Assembly: GCA_029891345.1 (NCBI GenBank)
Contig: CM056995.1
Coordinates: 217,500,547-217,564,546, forward strand
Length of the DNA: 64,000 nucleotides
Direction: 5' to 3'
From: Dryococelus australis
Taxonomy: Eukaryota; Arthropoda; Insecta; Phasmatodea; Phasmatidae
In this document: positions 33,050-44,330 of the stretch, one piece after another
Layout of the letters: each line of letters begins with the position of its first letter
Numbering within the stretch: position 1 is the first letter of the stretch
Program-made: the position numbers and the translations under genes
Notes under the pieces: model-generated
What the model was told of the DNA's origin: nothing
The model's input: only the letters and a program-made list of their open reading frames with translations
Database searches by the model: none

Positions 33050-34480
33050 GTACACGTCACATACGGTTTGCACTCAACTGTGTGAGCTCGACATGGGGGT
33101 TATGTAATTCTTTTGGCATTCGCCTCAATTACAATCACAACACATTAGGGGATTCACAAGCATGAAAAATTTCCTACATGCGCATAGGGGTGAGATTTTT
33201 TTTCTCATTGATCACAATTGCAATTTAACTAGGCTAATACAGAGGCACTTTCTTTTACATCTTGTATGTAACTGGTTTTCCTAACCTACAACATTACACA
33301 AAATTCACTTTTCTCTTCAGAGGTTATAGGCGGGATTACAAGAAAAAAATATTCTTACGTGCTAACAATTACTAAGAACTACACGAGTGGGGAGGTTTTC
33401 TTGTCCTCGTACTCTCTAATACTAAGTATATGATTCTCCCTTATCCTCCTATTGAGGTTACATTCAGGGTTTACAACACTCTTACTTTGCTAACATCTAG
33501 GCCTACAGGTACATAATCGCAAGTTGACCCTCTTCGCTACACATGAGTCTACACATTTAGCAGCCTGACTGGCTGGGGGACGAGATTTGTTTTCTCGTGA
33601 TTGTGGCATACGAGGTATCTGACTTGCACAGAGTAGATAAATTACATTCGCTTTACTGACGGCGTTACACATTTCATATTTGAGAGTATATCTTGGGATT
33701 AACATATAATTTAACCTAATACATGGGGTACACTACAATTAAACATTTTCAACTCACGTTAATGTTAGGGATTACATGTCAATATTAAACACCTAACCTT
33801 CAAGTTTTGTTGCGTTTTCTGTTATGTCTGGGGGGTTTGACCATAGTGAAAAAGAAGGTTTACCTTAGTGACGTAACAAGAATTACAAAATGGTTTTACG
33901 AGGTACTCTACCTATGTACAGTTTACCCTTTGAATTCACCAATTTTCCACAAGTTATGAATTATCAACATTTCATGTTAGCAGACAATTTCAACACTTAG
34001 GAATTTTAACACTTTACGAAGGCTTTGAATTTCCTGTGTGGTGGGTTACCATGTACTCACAACGAGTTTTTGCTTCATGCTCTTACGCAACTTACATGGT
34101 TTCTTTACACAAAGGTCATCCATTGCGAGAAATGGCGAGGGTTTCGTCAAGGTAATGTTCATAGGCCTGCTGATAGGCTTCAAGTTCCCGTTTACACTTT
34201 GAAATAGTGCTCACGGAGTTCAGTGGCGTTACGTTAAACGTGTCTTACAAATTTTTGAGATAGCAAACAACAACATTTGATCACTTTTTCTATTAATGCT
34301 TACATTATGTGAGCACTAAGGGGGACTTTCGGGGAAAATGCAAACATCAACTTTTCAGTCTGCGTAGGGGTTTGATACTACATTACTTTACCTCCGGCAA
34401 ACATAACTTTCTTGGTTAGCAAACTAGGGACCAAGTGCAAAAATTTAAACTGTTAATTTTCTTTACGTTACTTTACTGTG
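33050..34480. other. Intronic sequence, possibly decayed retroelement interior
   Basis: No domain was recognised on either strand. It lies between the protease of the family A element and leader module copy 2, where the pol and 3' LTR of the former would be expected, but no RT or integrase motif was seen. Confidence 0.35.
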
Positions 34481-34700
34481 TCCATTGATAGGAGGCTGAC
34501 TACGTTAACTGGGACCCTTTTATCATTGTGTAAGACCTCGGTTCCTATCAATGCCTGGAGGGCTGACATCAGGGTCAAGGTGTTTATATTACAAAATTGT
34601 CAAACCCTAAGGCTTCGGACTTGTCGGGTCTGCATGGGACTTTTAATGCTCGTTAGGTGGGGAGATGGTGCGGAGTCAACTCGTAAATATAGCAACTGGA

Positions 34701-35078
34701 CTATGGTAGGGGAGGGGTAGCCTGAATTAGCTCGCCTTCCCAATTGACTACCATGCCTTTGTGACCACCTATGGTGGTACGTAGTTGCCCACAATCGATC
34801 CTGCATTGTTGCTCTTGCAACCAGGGCCGTCCCAAAATCATATGCTCTCCGAGATACAGGTCCAATAGGAAGGGAGTTTTAACGTACTGCCCATGTATCC
34901 TCAGGTTGAGGGTAACCTTCCCAGATAATTGCATGTGGGCATTGGGGTGGGCCATTGTGACCGTTTGGTTGGTAGGATGCACGGTGACCCTTTTGCATCG
35001 GGTGAGTAATTCACCGCTAATAAAATTGCGGTCGGCAGTGGTGTCTAATATGCCACCAATCGTTGTATCCTTGAACAC
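34701..35078 (-). pseudogene. Retropepsin-like aspartic protease of family A element
   Basis: The minus-strand frame contains GGILDTTADRNFISGELLTR, the retropepsin active-site region with the usual DTGA/DTGS changed to DTTA. It continues with KTPFLLDLYLGEHMILGRPW, matching the flap and the conserved L-G-x-x-W-L end of gypsy proteases. The enzyme would cut the Gag-Pol polyprotein. The Gly to Thr change at the active site argues against activity. The frame differs from that of Gag, consistent with a frameshift between them, either programmed or mutational. The downstream pol is missing. Confidence 0.72.
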
Positions 35079-35965
35079 GCACCTTTACACGGGGCTCGTC
35101 CAAGGGGGTGTAGGCGGTGTTTAAAACTTGTAAACGGACCGCAGCTTTGTTTGGCCGGGCTGGCATGTGAGAGGGGTGCAGACGCGATAATGCGCTTGGC
35201 GCCCAGTTGTCTGCTATTCCTCTTGCCCTCTCCTGCTGGGCTGGGCAAGCCCCATAGGAGTGCCATCCTTGACAGTCCTGGCCAGAGGAGGGAGCGATGA
35301 GGGGAGGTGGAGGCGGGGCGCGGCCTTCAGGCGCCCAGAGGGGAGGAGGGGTTCTCCTTTCCGGAGCTTGCCGGGCCACGCAGTCCCTTACGTAGTGTTC
35401 AGGCCATGGCATTGACGAACTTGAGTTTGATGTCGTACGCACGTAAATGGGGCGGAGGGTTAATGGCTTCCCTTTCTTGGGTTATGAGTTCCCTCTGTGC
35501 TACCATGCCCACAAAAGGCCCTATGGGTTTCTGTGTTGTGCGGCTGTGCGTTTGGTGGGCGGGGAGGAGAAATGCGTGTTCCTTGAGGCTGCCGCCTTGG
35601 GCAGTCCCTGTAAAAGTGCCGCTCTGGGCAATCCACAGATTGGCAAGTGGTGTCGGGGTGTGGCAAAGTCACGTCGCACCCTGCAAGCGGTATGGGAAGG
35701 GGGCTGGACCATAATCCCTGGCGCATGTCATCGGTTCTTTCCCAGGGAGGGGGCACTCATTGCCCTCCAACTTCCTCGCACTGTCTACCAGCTCCTTAAT
35801 CGTTTGCGGCCAGGATGTGATTAGCAATTTCCGCATTGAGGGGAGGAGGGAGTGGGTGATGCTTCTCACACGCTGTCCTTCATTTGCTTGGGGTAAACAC
35901 TTTTTTGTGGAGGCATTCTTTACGCCTAATGAATAGTTCCTTTTTTTCATCATGCTTTTAAACAC
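35017..35965 (-). pseudogene. Gag C-terminal part and zinc-knuckle linker, frameshifted
   Basis: The minus-strand frame at 35965-35669 contains MRKLLITSWPQTIKELVDSA, like the + strand Gag at 9727. A second frame at 35756-35460 reads CQSVDCPERHFYRDC, a zinc-knuckle-like C-x4-C-x3-H-x4-C. The frame at 35442-35017 gives WPEHYVRDC, another knuckle-like trace, and a proline-rich linker leading to the protease. At least two frameshifts separate the pieces. The knuckles would bind genomic RNA in packaging. Confidence 0.6.
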
Positions 35966-36752
35966 GGGAGTGTAGATTAGTTATTAGCTTTGTAAGGAGC
36001 TTGTCTCCCGAAAAGTGGGAAATCAGCTGGGCCTTGAACTGTGGCCAGCTTTCCATGAATTCACCGTATTTCTTCCACCATTTGGCGGGTCCGGTGAGGT
36101 GATGGTGAGCGTGGCACACCCATAATTTTCTTGGAATCAAATGCTCCCTTAATTCACGTTCGCACTCTGTGAGGAATTTTTTGGGGTTCGCTTAAGCTTT
36201 CCTGTTGAAGTCAGATAACGTCAGCTTACAGGGTAATCCCAAAATGATAGGGCTGTGCCTGTGTGTGGGATTCAGTGGTTTGTACGCCTGCTCCTGGCGA
36301 CAAACGTCACACTAATAAACCTGGCCGAGATTTTGGATTCGCTCTTCCGACCAGCCGATACAGGCGTGGTAGAATTTCCTATTGCACAAGATGCAGTGTA
36401 CGAGATATCGGCCTTGGCCCTCACATTCTGGCCATTCACAAGTCTGCGGATCTTCCTGCCTACATTCATTGCAACAGTACTCCAGCACGTCAGTGAACCG
36501 GGGTGTATCTTCCCACCCGATGCATACATAGTGATAATCTCTGTTACAGAAATTACACTGAATGAGATTTAGTCCATTGCCAATACAGGTGGGGATGGGG
36601 TAAGGCATGTTACTAACCCCGGCGGCATTAATCTCAGCTAGGTTGCAGTGGGTCTCGAGCAGACTCATTTCAGAGTCAGACATTTTGCTATCTATGGACG
36701 CCACAGAGTGTTTAGAACGACTTCCCAAAGTCGCAAGCACGCTCCTCTGCAA
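35958..36752 (-). pseudogene. Gag with two N-terminal PHD-like zinc fingers
   Basis: One minus-strand frame runs from 36752 to 35958 with two in-frame stops (36312 and about 36195). Near the start is KMSDSEMSLLETHCNL. Then comes a PHD-like finger, LIQCNFCNRDYHYVCIGW ending in CCNEC, with one N-terminal Cys visible instead of two. A second finger follows, CEWPECEGQGRYLVHC, CNRKFYHACIGW, and after the first stop CDVC. Spacing C-x4-C...C-x2-C-x4-H-x2-C...C-x2-C fits PHD zinc fingers. The same frame then gives HLTGPAKWWKKYGEFMESWP and FKAQLISHFSG, a standard retrotransposon Gag segment. So the fingers and Gag belonged to one polypeptide. PHD fingers usually read histone tails, and a chromatin-targeting role is inferred. 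Confidence 0.65.
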
Positions 36753-36855
36753 GGAGTAGATTGGGAGGGGGGGGGGGTTGGCGTGGTCCTAATTCCTAAT
36801 TCTAAGCTACCTGGAGTTATCGGGCCCTCCGTTGGACGCCAAATTGACACGTTCC

Positions 36856-37119
36856 CTACTTCGTATGGTAAGTGGTTAGGCCGCTGACTGCTTTCTTGGA
36901 ATCCAATGTAAGCCTACTGCGGTGTAAGTTGCTAGCATTCTGGGCCTGATGGGTCATGGAAGGTTTAGACATCGTGGGTGGCTGCTTAGTGGTAGGGTAC
37001 CAATGGAAACAAGGCGAGTCAAACCCCAGAGTGAGGCGGAAAGAGGTAGTTTCCCGACCAGGGAGTTCTACCTTCCTCATTATAAGAGTTGTCAATAATT
37101 GGGATGCCAGCTGTCCCAC
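36856..37119 (-). other. Conserved spacer segment of family A leader module, copy 3
   Basis: An 88-codon minus-strand frame, but its conserved core (SFRLTLGFDSP) also appears in copies 1 and 2 in differing frame contexts, so it may be non-coding. It contains CTGGGGTTTGACTC, which resembles a polymerase III B box, as do the matching sites in the other copies. Confidence 0.4.
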
Positions 37120-37234
37120 GAGTTATGGAATGGTGATGCAGTTAAACGATCGTGGTGGTGGAGGTGTATGATGTGGCTGGGGTGACTCGTACGGGACGAG
37201 TGGTTCGACATATGGGGACGAAATCTGAAGACGG

Positions 37235-37609
37235 TTATGCTGCACGTGGCTTGGGAACTACTTTAGGTGGGACTTGAACCTGTACCATCTTTCCCGATGC
37301 CAGCTTAATAACACAAAAGTTGGGTAGCTCTACTTCCGCCGGCTGTTGTACCCGGATGAGCTTACCGGAGGTGAGTTTAACGATGCTGGATGACTTAGGG
37401 GCCTGGCTAGACACAGTGTCATCAGGAGTAGTGCGGGCTATAGGCGATGACTGCTCTACTTGGGCAAGGCGTTCTCCTTCAAGGTTGTACCCGGGCCAGC
37501 AGGTGCCTAAATACTTATCCAGGTGGGATTCGTGTTCAAGGGGAATGAATGGCGAGATCGGCCGAGTGATGGCATTGTTAGTCTGCGACCGGAGTTCGAC
37601 CTCCTGCAT
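37235..37609 (-). CDS. Leader protein of family A retroelement, two-repeat domain (copy 3)
   Basis: An open frame of 124 codons on the minus strand, the best preserved of three copies. The first 70 residues are polar (for example SPFIPLEHESHLDKYLGTCW). Two tandem units follow: SIVKLTSGKLIRVQQPAEVE and CVIKLASGKMVQVQVPPKVV, about 24 residues apart, pattern hhKLxSGKhhxVQxPxxVxxP, ending VVPKPRAA. Alternating hydrophobic residues suggest short beta hairpins. It lies between the LTR and PHD-Gag of the same element, hence a small first ORF. I recognise no family. Confidence 0.58.
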   Translation of the reverse strand: MQEVELRSQTNNAITRPISPFIPLEHESHLDKYLGTCWPGYNLEGERLAQVEQSSPIARTTPDDTVSSQAPKSSSIVKLTSGKLIRVQQPAEVELPNFCVIKLASGKMVQVQVPPKVVPKPRAA

Positions 37610-37851
37610 GTTCCCTTCAAGGGTGTCAGCTATTTAGGCTCTTGCTAGAGCGCGGCGTTCCATACGCCATTGCCTACTCTGCAATCCTCCCCTCCTGCTA
37701 TACATCGGGTCCCCTGTAAACTCAAATATAACACATAGTTTCTCTCCAGTGAGAGTGTAGTTACCTGGTACAGAATTATGCAAACAATTAGAATCTATTG
37801 ATTGGGGGCTAGATACAACAAAGGTAAACAGGAAATCACTTTAACGTAAGT

Positions 37852-37857
37852 TTTATT
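37852..37857 (-). terminator. Poly(A) signal AATAAA, family A LTR copy 3
   Basis: The minus strand reads GAATAAAACTTACGTTA, conserved with 17315-17320. Confidence 0.55.
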
Positions 37858-38406
37858 CACTGGAGTAGAGAAAACTGAAAGTCCCGGCTAAAAGCAAATA
37901 CAGTGAAAGTTACTAACTGACTAAGTGGATACAACAATTTCAAATCACGTAAATGAGAATAGGTGAAGGCGAGGCTGGGAATAAACAAAACTTTACCAAA
38001 ATTTACGGTAAATTAGCACTATTTAAGAGCTCAGATAAACTACTGAAAATTACCCAAGGGGTACTCTAGTACATGATGGCCTGTTACTGCGAAGTCATGG
38101 AAGTTGACTGGGGCATGGAGTAGGATTACCTCTGATGTGGAACTTGCTGTCCTCACGGTCAGCAGGTGCAGTTGAGGAAGAGGCATTTGCAAGCTGCTAG
38201 GAGGCTGCAGTCTTTACAGTCTGAGGAGTAAGGCAATCTTGCAGTCTTCCAGGTGTGTATTGCAGGTCGCAGAGAGGAGAGAGAGAGCCTTTTCAGACTG
38301 AGAGTAGTTTTCATAGACTCAGGAGAGTCTTTGCAGACTGGGAGGGCTCGCGATCCTATTCGGCCGGCGAGCCCAGCATATTTGCTGGTTCAGGGTGCCG
38401 GATCTC

Positions 38407-38414
38407 TATTTATA
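38407..38414 (-). promoter_or_regulatory. TATA box of family A LTR copy 3
   Basis: The minus strand reads AAGTATAAATAGAGATC, conserved with 17801-17808. Confidence 0.65.
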
Positions 38415-38898
38415 CTTGAAAATCTCATCATCAGGGATTCTTCGGGGTGCAGGGCGTAGCGTAGCCTTCCAAGGCAGGTGTACGTTATCTGGGGTGCTGA
38501 AGCGCTGATCATTTCTTATCGCCTCGCTTAGAGAGGCGACGACAAATTGAAACACTTCGTTCTGAAGCAGGCAGGTTGTGACATCACAAGGCCGCTGCCA
38601 TTTCTGGGGTTGATTAGAACTTCTTCTGAGGCTAAGCGAAGGGTAGTGGAATATCACAAATGTTTATTTTATTCACAGAGGTGACACTTGCATGCAGGAT
38701 TTTGGCCGGGCAATGCAGATTGTAATTACATGGGTTCATTACAATTATGTAATCGGCTGTCCAGGCTTGTGGAATCTCCTTGCTCGATACATTTATTTTA
38801 TTTTGCCACTGTTATGACTCCCCCCTGAGCTTAAGTTGCTCATAGATGGGGCGAAGTTGCCCGTAGAGGGCACATTTGCACAGCGCAGCATGTTGGCA

Positions 38899-39527
38899 TG
38901 TGTCAGTATAAATAAATATTGATCTTAATAGTACTATTATCTAAAGGTTTTTAACCTCTTATTTTCATAAAAATTTAATTTCAAATTATTTAAGTTGGCT
39001 TAAGTGATAGGATAAGCTGACCCGTACATTCTGAGTCAATTATCGTATGCAACTCAATTGCTCACTGCTAGCTGTTATTGTTAACCTCATTAATGTAGAT
39101 TGAGAGGAACCATTGTATACACACAATTAAAAAGTAATATTTTTAATATAAAGTAGTGCTCAGGTGTACTGAAAAAACTCTTAACAGGTCTACAAGATAT
39201 TCAAGATCGGTAACTAATTATTGGCATCTACATAATCAGCAAAAGGAATGATCAGTCCAGTTCTAATTGAAAATATGTTCTCTCTAGTTGATTTCAACAC
39301 TGTCTAAACTGGTCTGAAAATACTTTATGTACCCATGTACCATATGCAAGTTTTTTCTCATAAACTAATTTTAAAATTGATGCTTGATGTCTTTCTAACA
39401 ATGGAATTATTGACGACTTCCGCTCCATCCCTATGTCATTTTTTGCGGAGTTGGAAGTTGACTTTATCTGATTAATGTGTGGGATTGTACTGTCTGTCTT
39501 GCAGATTGTTTTATTCACCTGTCCACT
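38899..39527. other. AT-rich intronic sequence
   Basis: No gene or repeat was recognised. Confidence 0.5.
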
Positions 39528-40395
39528 GTAACAATGCTTAAAGACAGCGAGTTATTTTACTCTCCGCTAGATATCTCTAGTAGTAATTGTTTATCTTTTG
39601 TTTGGCATCCACCTTTCAGCCAGCTGGTGACATCACAGAAGTAAGCCATGCATTTGCACTCCTCACTCTGTGATGACCCCTCGCCCTGGCGGCACAAGCC
39701 AATCAGCAGTGGGCAGTGGCCCAAAATTAGTATAAAAGCGGAGACGGCCCGAGTTTCCAGCAGCAGTCTTCCTTCCCAGCACCTACCACTCTGCAAGTGA
39801 CCAGATTGTACAGCTTTGTTTGTAGCGCTTGCAGCTCAGGCCTGACCAGATTGATCTCACCATTTCCTAGCACTCACTGCTCAGGAAACCCCTGTTCTAT
39901 GTTTGTTCTAGCACTTGTTGTTCAGTACAACATCCTGTTCATGCTTAAGCTATGCTTGCAATAGGGTTAGGGTATGCTTGTTAGGAGCTATCCGCTACAT
40001 ACCCTGCAAACCCTGTTACCTCCTACAGTTACAGACATATCTGTAGTCTTTTTCAAGGCTATCCCATCATGTTCCTTGCTTAGTCATCCTGCTACGTGTC
40101 AGCGATTACGTTTTGTCGTTATTTACAACACGTTCGTACAACAATGCATGAGTTTGTTGCCTATACTACAGCAGCTCACACCGCATTCCCTTGTTATGTC
40201 TTTTGCCTGTACCGGCCATCATAATTTGCACCTGTAGCTTTCCAGCTGAAATTCGTGCTGTTGACCAGGAGTTAGAGTGCATTCACCATGTGTTTATTTT
40301 GATCAAACTAAACAAAAGGTGGATCAGATTTTTCTTTGAGTGCCTTCCTTGTAGACTTTGCACCTTCCCGTAGTTACCCTCATGTAACAGGTTTG
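39528..40395 (+). mobile_element. LTR-like promoter unit on the + strand
   Basis: TATAAAAGCGGAGACGG at 39731 sits in GC-richer sequence of about 850 bases, and a gag-like relic (40806-40991) of the kind found behind a family B LTR follows on the same strand. A start near TGTAACAATGC (39528) and an end near 40395 are guesses. No poly(A) signal or second LTR was found. Confidence 0.4.
39731..39738 (+). promoter_or_regulatory. TATA box of + strand LTR-like unit
   Basis: TATAAAAG followed by a GC-rich start-site region (GAGACGGCCCGAG). Confidence 0.45.
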
Positions 40396-40805
40396 CAGGT
40401 GATCCCAGGGAATTTTACTCAAACTAGCCTCACAATATTTTTCTACCCAACACACACTACGCCCTTCCCTTCAACCCTCTGGAATTGATGGAAAGGAGAA
40501 GCCACATAGGTACACTGGCTTGAGAACAGCTTGTCGGCCTGGGTTTCGCTGAGATAGACTTGTGTCCCCTAAGTTGGGAAGACTGGGACAGGGCCACACA
40601 CCCACATGTCTATCTGGACAAGGTGAGGCCTGAACTTCCCTCGTGTACCGCAGTCTCTGCCAGACTTGGGAATGGGGTTTGTGCCTGTCCACTACCGCCC
40701 GTGGCACCACACGTATCACTGTACAAGGAGCCTGCAGACGTGGCACAGTAGTAGGAGGGTAAATTCCAATTCCCAGTTCCCTATGTCCAGAGGAAAGGTT
40801 TATAG

Positions 40806-40991
40806 GAAAGAGTTAGGCAGACACTCTTGGTATCAGGTGGAGCACACGAATATCAGCCTTACCTGGTCAAACAGCTAGCTAGTTTGTCACCTCAAGAACA
40901 GGCGCAAGCATTACGCCATCTTCAAGACCCTATGGAAGTTCCTATATCCAGCAATCTCTTCACTCCACCTGAGAGGACCAGCTCCGTCTAG
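40806..40991 (+). pseudogene. Gag-like protein fragment (shared domain with 8109-8390)
   Basis: A 61-codon + strand stretch begins ERVRQTLLVSGGAHEYQPYL, continues with LASLSPQEQAQALRHLQDP and ends in a TAG after TPPERTSSV. The minus-strand relic at 8109-8390 has the same order of motifs, so this is a second diverged copy of one retroelement protein. Sequence before it (40560-40805) and after it (to about 41400) looks coding-like but is frameshifted, with Pro/Ser-rich text typical of Gag linkers. Name and fold are unknown. Confidence 0.55.
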
Positions 40992-40999
40992 TACCCGGG

Positions 41000-42150
41000 G
41001 TGGATTGTCGAGTATCTATGCCAACCTGATCAACATCCAACACCTGTAATAGGATACCTAGTGTCTGCTATTCTTCATCCTACACCTCTGCCAAAGCCTT
41101 AGGACACTACTAGTATGAACTCTGTACCCAAAGTAGCCACTCCATTCTCAAGTGCTGCTATACCAAAATGTTTCTAAGGTATATCCAAGGCAGTGGTGGC
41201 ACCTAGTTGCCAAATCGTGTTGCCCACACCTGTTTTCCTTCCCTGCCGCTTAGCCATGCAGCCAGTTTTGTACAACACGAAGGCGCCAATACCCAAGCAA
41301 AACTGAACCCACTTGTACATATAGAAGCACCTGGCTCAGCCTCTAGACGAAAAGACCCCGGCGTCCCCTATGAAGACAATGTAATGAATATATATTCCCA
41401 GTACATCACGTGTAAATGAAAAGTAAAGGTGCAGGTTATGCGTAGGGATTATGGTTTTGGAGAAAAATATAGGACCGAAAATAGGTAGTTCGTCATAACA
41501 TGAATTATTTATTCCTCCTGCCAGTGAGTGCATGGCCATATCAGGAATAATGGTGTTAGCCATGTAATATTTATAGAAGCAAAGCAGATATTTGTCACAG
41601 GATGCGGAGTGATGTTGCTCTCAGGCTGGTCCACAAACAAGTGGCCAGCCCAGCGGGTGGGTAGTCCGCATTTGAAGTTTTTGTTAACATTGGTTATGTT
41701 CACCATAGACAAGTATCTTTCTAAAACAGTAATTACATTAGAACATGGCTGCCACCAGTCCTGAAGCTGAAATCCTGGTTCCTGTATATAAAAATCCTGG
41801 AATCCTTGGAATTAAAAAAATTGCATATTATACAGAAAAAAATGTGGTTATGAAAGACGTTTATATAGTTAGTGTAGTTGTTTTGGTTTGGAATGTACAA
41901 ACCATGGTAATTCTTTTCTCTACTCACATTTATACTTTCGTTTATAGGACTGTATCGGCAATAATTTTTGTTTCTCACCATTGTAAGATCAATGCCAAAC
42001 GCAAAAAAACTGTCACCAAATTAGGATTGCATGCGTAAAAACGGCAATTCGCGGCAAAGTTTCTTTTCAATAATGGCTCTGTCCTTTGCATGTGTTCATA
42101 CAGCCAGGAACAAAAAAATTTAGATAACTGTATACCCGTGCCAGTGAATA
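41000..42150. other. Intronic sequence, decayed gag tail then nothing recognised
   Basis: To about 41400 scraps of Pro/Ser-rich + strand text may belong to the gag-like relic. Beyond that no gene or repeat is seen. Confidence 0.35.
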
Positions 42151-42217
42151 ATTAAGCAAAATATTTTGGACATACAGTATTGAAGCAATGGCGTATGTCC
42201 AAAATATTTTGCTTAAT
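42151..42217. repeat. Perfect 25-bp inverted repeat with 17-bp loop
   Basis: The arm 42151-42175 (containing AAGCAAAATATTTTGGACAT) is exactly complementary to 42193-42217, with AGTATTGAAGCAATGGC between. It could be the collapsed ends of a small DNA transposon or a stem-loop. Flanking bases do not extend the pairing. Confidence 0.92.
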
Positions 42218-42830
42218 CATCCGCCACCATTATAAAAATCTTTCAAACAAATGCATCAGTGAAACTGACACAGATCACTGTGGGAACTAGTGTTGTCACT
42301 TTGAGCAAAGCGCGATAAATAAAACATTTTTTCTAAAGTATGGGCTTGAATTTTTCTAGTGTTAAAAATCCGTAAAAACTGATAAAATCTGTTAAAACGG
42401 CAGTACTGCAATAGAAAAATTAATGGCATGTTTACCATATTTATGCTGAAGTTACGATGTTCAGTGACATAAGTGGCCTTTTGTGTTTATCTCATATACC
42501 TATGTTTCTGTTGTGCTCAGTCTGTACCTCTTTGTTAAAGACTGTTTTTGGTCACAACATGAACATTGCAACAATGTGAAAGTAATAACGTGGCGAAAAC
42601 AGGACATTGTGACGTCCAGGTGATGTCACTACAACCATGTTTTTTGTATATGGTGTTATTACTGTAACTCATTATTTCTGTGTGTTGCTTTTTACATATT
42701 TCACACATACATGTGCTCACACACAAATCCTTGATGTCTACGTAGTGGGCAGTCTTAGTGTTGGCTGGCATCAGAGATATCCCCCCCCCCCCCTCAATTC
42801 CCGCCAGATGGATTAGAAGAGGTGGTGTTA
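42218..42830. other. Intronic sequence, no gene seen
   Basis: AT-rich with a run of 13 C at about 42781. Confidence 0.5.
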
Positions 42831-44330
42831 GCAGGTTTCCAAACGTCTGTTATGGCACATTTGATGAGAACGTGGAGGTGCAGTGGTGAGGATAGGCCTA
42901 CTTGGCACTTGTGATGGAGTGTAGCTGGGAACCAAGTTCAGGAATCTGACCACCTTGTGTGTGACTGAGGGCCAGCTTGGAACTATGTGCTTCTTTGGTG
43001 GTGGAGGAGGCAGGGGTGAGATAGCTCGCAGAATGTGCCAAAGCAAGCTTTGGTGTCTTCCGGTAGATCTGGTAGTTGTTACTCTCTGCTGAGCAGCTTA
43101 CTCTCTTTTCCATGTGTGGACTCTGCTGGCAGCCTTTTATTGTTCTCCAGATCTCCAACCAGGGTAGCCCATTTGGCTGCTTTACCTCGTCCAGCACTAT
43201 GGTGAGACATATGTGGAGGATAGAATAGAGTGGAGAACAGGAGAGCGGGGGTAGACACGTTCTCAGATGAAGTATGGGTAGGTAGGTGGTTTGGGGAAGG
43301 TAAGCCTAACTACTGGTTTCTAGTAAGTTGGCTGTGCAGAATATCGCATGCAGACCCAAGCACTTAAAGGATACTGACAATATACAAGGGAAAAATACTA
43401 CTGCCATGTTACTCAGGAAGGCGGGATGTCGCCATAGATCCCAAGCATCATGAAGAGGTGGCTTTCCCAGAAGGTGACGAAGGAACTGGGGGTTTCGGCT
43501 CATGACTGCTCCTGCAAGAATGTAAAAGGTTCTGTGGATGAAATAGGAGATAGCGGGAACAGGTTGAGAAGAATAGTGAGCTGTGATTGATAACTCAACC
43601 AGGTTAGGATTACGTATGTCTATTGCCTAAACAGTAGGCACACATAAACCAGCATGTACCTTGACTAGGACCTGATGGGCCAATCCTATGATGGCAACTA
43701 GAGTGATGTTTAGACTCAGTAGACATGGAAGCATGGTGGAAGAGGGTGACCCCAGTCATACAGTTCTCTGACTCGTGACTCTTTAAGTGTGGAGCTACAA
43801 GGTAACTGAGAAGTGCGGAAGGCTTTGGTGAGCTGCTGGCAAGCAGGGTGGTGCGTAATCATATAAAGTAACATTCTCAACAAGACTGCGTAAGGCAGTG
43901 ATGACTGATGAAGTCTGTGTGCAAAGAGGCAGAGTAACGTCCGAGAGCTCAGCCCCGTATGTCGGCTATGGTAGTGCGTGCTCGGGTAGAGTAACACCTT
44001 ACAACTGACAGGTGCGAGACAGCCTCAAACTACGGGCTGAGGTTTCTATATATACCTGGAGCACAAGGCCAGCATGGGGGTAGCAGAGGGAAGTAGCAGA
44101 GATGGCAGAAGGCGGCCGAAGCTGGTGCTCGATTATTCTCCTGCGACCGAAGGCTGAAAGGGGGCAGATACCAGCACTGTGATGTAAATTAGGTTATGGT
44201 TCAGCAGGATGCATTAGTTGGGCCGAGCCAACCCTGGACTTTAAGGTGAGCTGTGGCGTGTGCGGCGTACTGTCTCTTAGTAGGTGTCTGCCACTGTGGT
44301 GAGGCTAGATTGGGTTAATAATGACACCCA
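42830..44330 (-). mobile_element. Minus-strand LTR-like unit with following coding-like relic
   Basis: On the minus strand a TATA box (44047-44054) in the context GGCCTTGTGCTCCAGGTATA resembles the promoter block of the other minus-strand LTR-like units (GGCC...TATATA...). Minus-strand frames downstream (43306-43503, 42898-43197) are coding-like but unrecognised and broken. Identification as an LTR element is by analogy only. Confidence 0.38.
44047..44054 (-). promoter_or_regulatory. TATA box of minus-strand LTR-like unit
   Basis: GGTATATATAGAAACC on the minus strand, set in GC-richer sequence as in the other LTR-like units. Confidence 0.4.

Larger units (their letters stand above)
34600..38898 (-). 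mobile_element. Family A LTR retroelement with PHD-Gag (most complete copy)
   Basis: On the minus strand the order is LTR (38898-37690), leader ORF (37609-37235), conserved spacer (37119-36856), PHD-finger Gag (36752-35958 and on), zinc-knuckle region (about 35756-35460), and retropepsin-like protease (35078-34701). The Gag and protease type point to Ty3/gypsy. RT, RNase H, integrase and a 3' LTR are not found, so the copy is 3'-truncated or very decayed. It is antisense to the host golgin gene in the second intron. Confidence 0.7.
37690..38898 (-). mobile_element. 5' LTR of family A element, copy 3
   Basis: It matches the LTR at 17060-18371. On the minus strand it starts near TGCCAACATGC (38898), with TATA at 38407-38414 and AATAAA at 37852-37857. 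It has a single degenerate copy of the unit that is repeated five times in the other LTR. The exact 3' edge and primer-binding site could not be fixed. Confidence 0.66.

Noticed and set aside
36263-36572. + strand frames over the PHD-Gag region
   Set aside because: They are shadows of the minus-strand PHD-Gag frame, which has the conserved cysteine pattern.
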